Below, in pieces: positions 61,007-64,000 of a stretch of DNA of 64,000 nt (within the stretch, counting starts at the first letter, position 1; the number at the start of each line of letters is the position of its first letter). Both the position numbers and the translations under genes were made by a program. The DNA comes from Luteimonas sp. J29 (GTDB lineage Bacteria; Pseudomonadota; Gammaproteobacteria; Xanthomonadales; Xanthomonadaceae), in assembly GCF_000472505.1 (NCBI RefSeq), contig NZ_AWZR01000006.1:124653-188652 (forward strand), given 5' to 3'. The notes below the pieces were generated by a model that searched no databases, was not told the DNA's origin, and worked only from the letters and a program-made list of their open reading frames with translations.

Positions 61007-62338
61007 ATGACCCCCACACGCCCGAGCGCGCTGGCGCTGATCCCGCTGCTGCTGTTCCTGGCCATCTTCTTCGGTGCCGGCCTGTACTACACGGCCGCCG
61101 GCGAGGAGATGGGCTTCTACCAGCTGCGCGCGCCGGTGGCGATCCTGCCGGCGCTGGCACTCGCGGCGCTGGTCGCCTGGCGCCGGGGCGTGCGCCCGGG
61201 CGAGACCCTGCTCCAGGGCATGGGCGACCCGAACATCGTGCTGATGTGCCTGATCTTCCTGCTCGCGGGCGCGTTCGCGCAGGTGTCGAAGACGATCGGC
61301 GCGGTGGACGCGGCGGTCTCGCTGGGCCTGGCCATCCTGCACCCGTCGCTGCTCGTACCCGGGCTGTTCCTGATCGCCTGCGCCGTGTCGCTGGCGGTCG
61401 GCACGTCGATGGGGACCATCGCGGCGGTGATGCCGATCGCGGTCGGGGTCGCCGACGCCGCAGGGCTCGACCGGGTGCTGGTGGCCGGCGCGGTCGTGGG
61501 CGGGGCCATGTTCGGCGACAACCTCTCGGTGATCTCCGACACCACCATCGCCGCCACCCGGACCCAGGGCGCGCAGATGCGGGACAAGTTCCGCGAGAAC
61601 CTGCGCATCGCCTTGCCCGCGGCGCTGGCCACCCTGGTCCTGCTTGCCTTGGCCGGCGAACCGGCCCCCGTGCAGGCGCCGGCCGCGGCCCCGGCGTGGC
61701 TGGCCCTGCCATACCTGGTGGTGCTGGCGCTCGCGGTGGCGGGGCTGGACGTGCTGCTGGTGCTCGGCATCGGCCTCGCGCTGTCCGGGGCCTTCGGCCT
61801 GCTCGCGCTGGAGGGCTACGGCCTGGAGCGATTCGCGGCGGACATCTGGACCGGATTCGAGGGCATGGTCGAGATCCTGCTGCTCGCGCTGCTGGTCGGC
61901 GGCCTGGCGGGGCTGACGAAGGCCAGCGGCGGGCTGGCCTGGCTGGCGCAGCTGATCGCGCGCATCGCGCGCGGCCACGTGGGCCGCCGCACCGGCGAGT
62001 TCAGCATCGCCGCGCTGGCGGCCGCGGCCGACACCTTCACCGCCAACAACACCGTCGCGATCCTGGTCGGCGGCGGCGTGGCGCGCGACATCGCCGCCCG
62101 CCACGGGATCAGCCCGCGCCGCGCAGCCAGCGTGCTCGACATCTTCGCCTGCGTGCCGCAGGGCCTGCTGCCCTACGGTGCGCAGCTGCTGCTGGCTTCG
62201 TCGCTGGCGGCGGTGTCGCCGATCGCGCTCGCGGGCGGGGTCTGGTACTGCTGGCTGCTGGCGCTCGTGGCGATCGGGTTCATGGCCTGGCCGCGCCGGC
62301 CAGGGGCGGATCCGGCGCCGGCGGCCACGCCGCCCTGA
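61007..62338 (+). CDS. NhaC-family Na+/H+ antiporter
   Basis: A 443-aa membrane protein with about 11-12 hydrophobic segments. Conserved NhaC features are LIFLLAGAFAQVSKTIGAVD, VGTSMGTIAAVMPIAVGVAD, FGDNLSVISDTTIAATRTQG and the C-terminal AADTFTANNTVAILVGG with the FGDN and TANNT motifs of the ion pathway. It would exchange sodium for protons, giving alkali or salt tolerance. The ATG at 61007 is used; a CACAAT box lies about 26 bp upstream. It is followed by a bidirectional terminator and a convergent BI-1 gene. Confidence 0.9.
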   Translation: MTPTRPSALALIPLLLFLAIFFGAGLYYTAAGEEMGFYQLRAPVAILPALALAALVAWRRGVRPGETLLQGMGDPNIVLMCLIFLLAGAFAQVSKTIGAVDAAVSLGLAILHPSLLVPGLFLIACAVSLAVGTSMGTIAAVMPIAVGVADAAGLDRVLVAGAVVGGAMFGDNLSVISDTTIAATRTQGAQMRDKFRENLRIALPAALATLVLLALAGEPAPVQAPAAAPAWLALPYLVVLALAVAGLDVLLVLGIGLALSGAFGLLALEGYGLERFAADIWTGFEGMVEILLLALLVGGLAGLTKASGGLAWLAQLIARIARGHVGRRTGEFSIAALAAAADTFTANNTVAILVGGGVARDIAARHGISPRRAASVLDIFACVPQGLLPYGAQLLLASSLAAVSPIALAGGVWYCWLLALVAIGFMAWPRRPGADPAPAATPP

Positions 62339-62354
62339 GCGCCGGGCGGGCACG

Positions 62355-62380
62355 AAAAAGGCGCCACCGGGGCGCCTTTT
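62355..62380. terminator. bidirectional intrinsic terminator
   Basis: AAAAAGGCGCC-(5-nt loop)-GGCGCCTTTT. The A-run and T-run on opposite sides let the same hairpin terminate the antiporter gene on plus and the BI-1 gene on minus. Confidence 0.9.
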
Positions 62381-62402
62381 CCGCTTCGACCGCGGTGCGG
62401 CG

Positions 62403-63164
62403 TCAGTCGCGCGACTGCAGCTTGGCCAGCAGGCGCAGGAACTCGATGTACAGCCACACCAGGGTGACCATCAGCCCGAACGCCGCGTACCACTCCATGT
62501 ACTTCGGCGCGCCATGCTCGACGCCGCTCTCGATGAAATCGAAGTCCAGCACCAGGTTCAGGGCCGCGATCACCACCACGAACAGGCTGAAGCCGATGCC
62601 GATCAGGCCGTTGTCGTGGATCATCGGGATGTCCTTGCCGAACATCCGCAGCACGATCGTCGCCAGGTACACCAGGGCGATGCCGCCGGTGGCCGCGACC
62701 ACCCCGAGCTTGAAGTTCTCGGTGGCCTTGATCAGGCCGCTGCGATAGGCGAAGAGCAGGGCGAACAGGGTGCCGAAGGTCAGCATCACCGCCTGCATCA
62801 CGATGCCTTCGTACAGGTGGTTGTACAGCGCCGAGATCGCGCCGAGGAAGAAGCCCTCGACCAGCGCGTACAGCGGACCGGTGACCGGCGACCATTCCTT
62901 CTTGAACGCGGTGACGATGGCCAGCACCAGGCCGCCGATCGCGCCGCCCCACACGTAGGCGGAGAAGCCCGGGGCCGGGGTGCCGTCCGGACCAAGCGCC
63001 TGGTTCCAGGCGAACGTCGCCGTGAGCACGGTCAGGAGCAGCAGGAAGCCGGTCTTGTTGACGGTCCCGTTCAGGGTCATCGCCCCGGCGTCGCGCGAGA
63101 CGACCGCACCGCTGCCCAGGTCGAGGAACGTCGATTCTTTGAGGACGGGATTGCCGCTGCGCAT
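62403..63164 (-). CDS. Bax inhibitor-1/YccA family membrane protein
   Basis: A 253-aa protein with about seven membrane helices. The soluble N-terminus MRSGNPVLKESTFLDL is typical of a bacterial BI-1 subgroup. TM segments include KTGFLLLLTVLTATFAW, YALVEGFFLGAISALYN and the C-terminal YMEWYAAFGLMVTLVWLYIE. BI-1 proteins are calcium-leak channels or FtsH modulators. AAGGA lies upstream of the ATG at 63164. Confidence 0.93.
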   Translation of the reverse strand: MRSGNPVLKESTFLDLGSGAVVSRDAGAMTLNGTVNKTGFLLLLTVLTATFAWNQALGPDGTPAPGFSAYVWGGAIGGLVLAIVTAFKKEWSPVTGPLYALVEGFFLGAISALYNHLYEGIVMQAVMLTFGTLFALLFAYRSGLIKATENFKLGVVAATGGIALVYLATIVLRMFGKDIPMIHDNGLIGIGFSLFVVVIAALNLVLDFDFIESGVEHGAPKYMEWYAAFGLMVTLVWLYIEFLRLLAKLQSRD

Positions 63165-63235
63165 GGATGTGCCTGTTCCTTGGAGTTGGAGCCCGTTCCA
63201 GCATACACGGGCCGCGGGGCGGTGGAACGGGCGCG

Positions 63236-63265
63236 TTGACAGCCTTCGGGGCGGTCCCGGACAAT
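63236..63265 (+). promoter_or_regulatory. sigma-70 promoter of the tRNA cluster
   Basis: A perfect TTGACA (63236-63241) and GACAAT (63260-63265) separated by 18 bp, followed by a GC-rich discriminator (GCCCGGC), as is usual for stringently controlled stable-RNA promoters. It lies about 50 bp before tRNA-Pro. Confidence 0.8.
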
Positions 63266-63315
63266 GCCCGGCTCGCCGGTCCACCGGGCCGGCGGATCGA
63301 CCGCCTGTCACCGGC

Positions 63316-63392
63316 CGGGGTATAGCGCAGCCTGGTAGCGCGCCTGCTTTGGGAGCAGGATGTCGGGGGTTCGAATCCCTCTACCCCGACCA
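63316..63392 (+). tRNA. tRNA-Pro(TGG)
   Basis: 77 nt with encoded CCA. Acceptor stem CGGGGTA/TACCCCG is fully paired. The anticodon loop TTTGGGA gives anticodon TGG, and the T loop GGTTCGAAT is canonical. Confidence 0.96.
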
Positions 63393-63426
63393 TCGTCTCC
63401 TCCCGGGACGGCTATCATGCGCCCAG

Positions 63427-63503
63427 GCGCCCGTAGCTCAACCGGATAGAGCATCGGCCTTCTAAGCCGGTGGTTGCAGGTTCGAGTCCTGCCGGGCGCG
63501 CCA
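63427..63503 (+). tRNA. tRNA-Arg(TCT)
   Basis: 77 nt with encoded CCA. Acceptor stem GCGCCCG/CGGGCGC, anticodon loop CTTCTAA with anticodon TCT, T loop GGTTCGAGT. A TATCAT box 8 nt upstream (63413-63418) may be its own -10. Confidence 0.96.
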
Positions 63504-63563
63504 GTCGCAGGCGGGAGGCAGCGGCGCCCGGGCGCGGACTCGGGTATCCTGTGTGGTTCCAGT

Positions 63564-63641
63564 GGTGGCTGTAGCTCAGTTGGTTAGAGTCCTGGATTGT
63601 GATTCCAGATGTCGGGGGTTCGAGTCCCCTCAGCCACCCCA
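63564..63641 (+). tRNA. tRNA-His(GTG)
   Basis: 78 nt with the extra 5' G (G-1, position 63564) opposite C73 that identifies tRNA-His. Acceptor GTGGCTG/CAGCCAC, anticodon loop TTGTGAT with anticodon GTG, and CCA encoded. A TATCCT box is at 63545-63550. Confidence 0.96.
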
Positions 63642-63729
63642 TCCATCCGTGGCGGTTTCCTTCGGTCGATCGGGAAGGGCATTGCCGTGGGGCGGGCGTT
63701 CCGGATACACTGCGCGCCCGCGTTTTTCC

Positions 63730-63805
63730 GGGCCGTTAGCTCAGTTGGTAGAGCAGCTGACTCTTAATCAGTAGGTCCTAGGTTCGAATCCTAGACGGCC
63801 CACCA
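63730..63805 (+). tRNA. tRNA-Lys(CTT)
   Basis: 76 nt with encoded CCA. Acceptor GGGCCGT/ACGGCCC, anticodon loop CTCTTAA with anticodon CTT. TTGCCG-N18-TACACT (63682-63711) upstream may be its own promoter. Confidence 0.96.
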
Positions 63806-63816
63806 GTGTCGACCAC

Positions 63817-63844
63817 CGCCCGGCCCAGCCGGGCGTTGTCGTTT
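63817..63844 (+). terminator. intrinsic terminator after tRNA-Lys
   Basis: CGCCCGGC-CCA-GCCGGGCG, an 8-bp stem, followed by the T-rich TTGTCGTTT. It separates tRNA-Lys from tRNA-Leu, which has a TAAGAT box (63900-63905) of its own. Confidence 0.65.
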
Positions 63845-63913
63845 CGGGGCACGCATTCGCAGCTGGCCCGCCAGGGCGGCCGGCGTGCCGCGCCGGCGCT
63901 AAGATGCACCGGC

Positions 63914-63998
<85 letters not shown>

Positions 63999-64000
63999 GC

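Overview
This 64 kb window is a gene-dense, very GC-rich chromosomal stretch. It looks like a member of the Xanthomonadaceae/Lysobacteraceae (Lysobacter- or Luteimonas-like). The support is the repertoire and gene order: an error-prone DnaE2 polymerase, an ACE-like M2 peptidase, an Achromobacter-protease-I-like serine protease, a short NAD-type isocitrate dehydrogenase, many single-gene DUF families, and TAGCAT/TAGAAT-type -10 boxes. I see no insertion sequence, prophage, integrase or CRISPR array. This is core genome with an unusually readable regulatory layer.

Layout. 0-10 kb: dnaE2 plus an AlkB-like dioxygenase (DNA damage tolerance and repair), a GST gene facing a WYL regulator across a perfect 25-bp inverted repeat, an FMN reductase, and a PAS-GGDEF-EAL protein whose GGDEF site is degenerate and whose EAL site looks intact. 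10-18 kb: gcvP behind a tandem glycine riboswitch, a Bcr/CflA drug exporter, two exported peptidases. 18-24 kb: a HExxH protein, then a GNAT-minC-minD-minE operon, and divergently a DesK/NarL-type two-component pair. 24-34 kb: an SRPBCC protein, DUF423, an AlkA-like glycosylase, an M15 peptidase, an SPFH-membrane-RHH operon with a palindromic promoter, purT, a secreted EEP phosphatase, the leucyl-transferase Bpt, and a six-EF-hand exported protein. 34-44 kb: tesB, a DUF2007 protein and a membrane-tailed ECF-like sigma factor; ampD diverging from a MOSC-hydrolase-rlmKL operon; a pirin; two tail-to-tail paralogous periplasmic proteins; a histidine phosphatase; chaB. 44-50 kb: mfd, rlmJ, and a GNAT gene overlapping a nitrilase-type amidase gene.

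50-57.5 kb is the most interesting part. phoB, phoR, ppk1 and ppx form an overlapping minus-strand operon, followed by a GT4 glycosyltransferase with its own promoter. The phoB promoter carries three 11-bp-spaced Pho half-sites. The glycosyltransferase promoter carries four half-sites with exact 11-bp periodicity, ending 10 bp before a TAGCAT -10 box. I infer a phosphate-starvation island joining sensing (PhoBR), polyphosphate turnover (Ppk1/Ppx) and probable glycolipid synthesis. Both phoB and ppk1 appear to start at TTG codons with good Shine-Dalgarno sites.

57.5-64 kb: a BepA-like M48 protease, glutaredoxin, isocitrate dehydrogenase, an NhaC-type antiporter, a Bax-inhibitor-1 protein, and a tRNA cluster Pro-Arg-His-Lys-Leu ending at the window edge.

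All family assignments come from reading the translated sequence for motifs. No database search was possible. Several genes (MOSC, ampD, the DesK-type kinase, the GNAT at 48.8 kb) have a -10 box 6-7 nt before the start codon, as expected for leaderless mRNAs.
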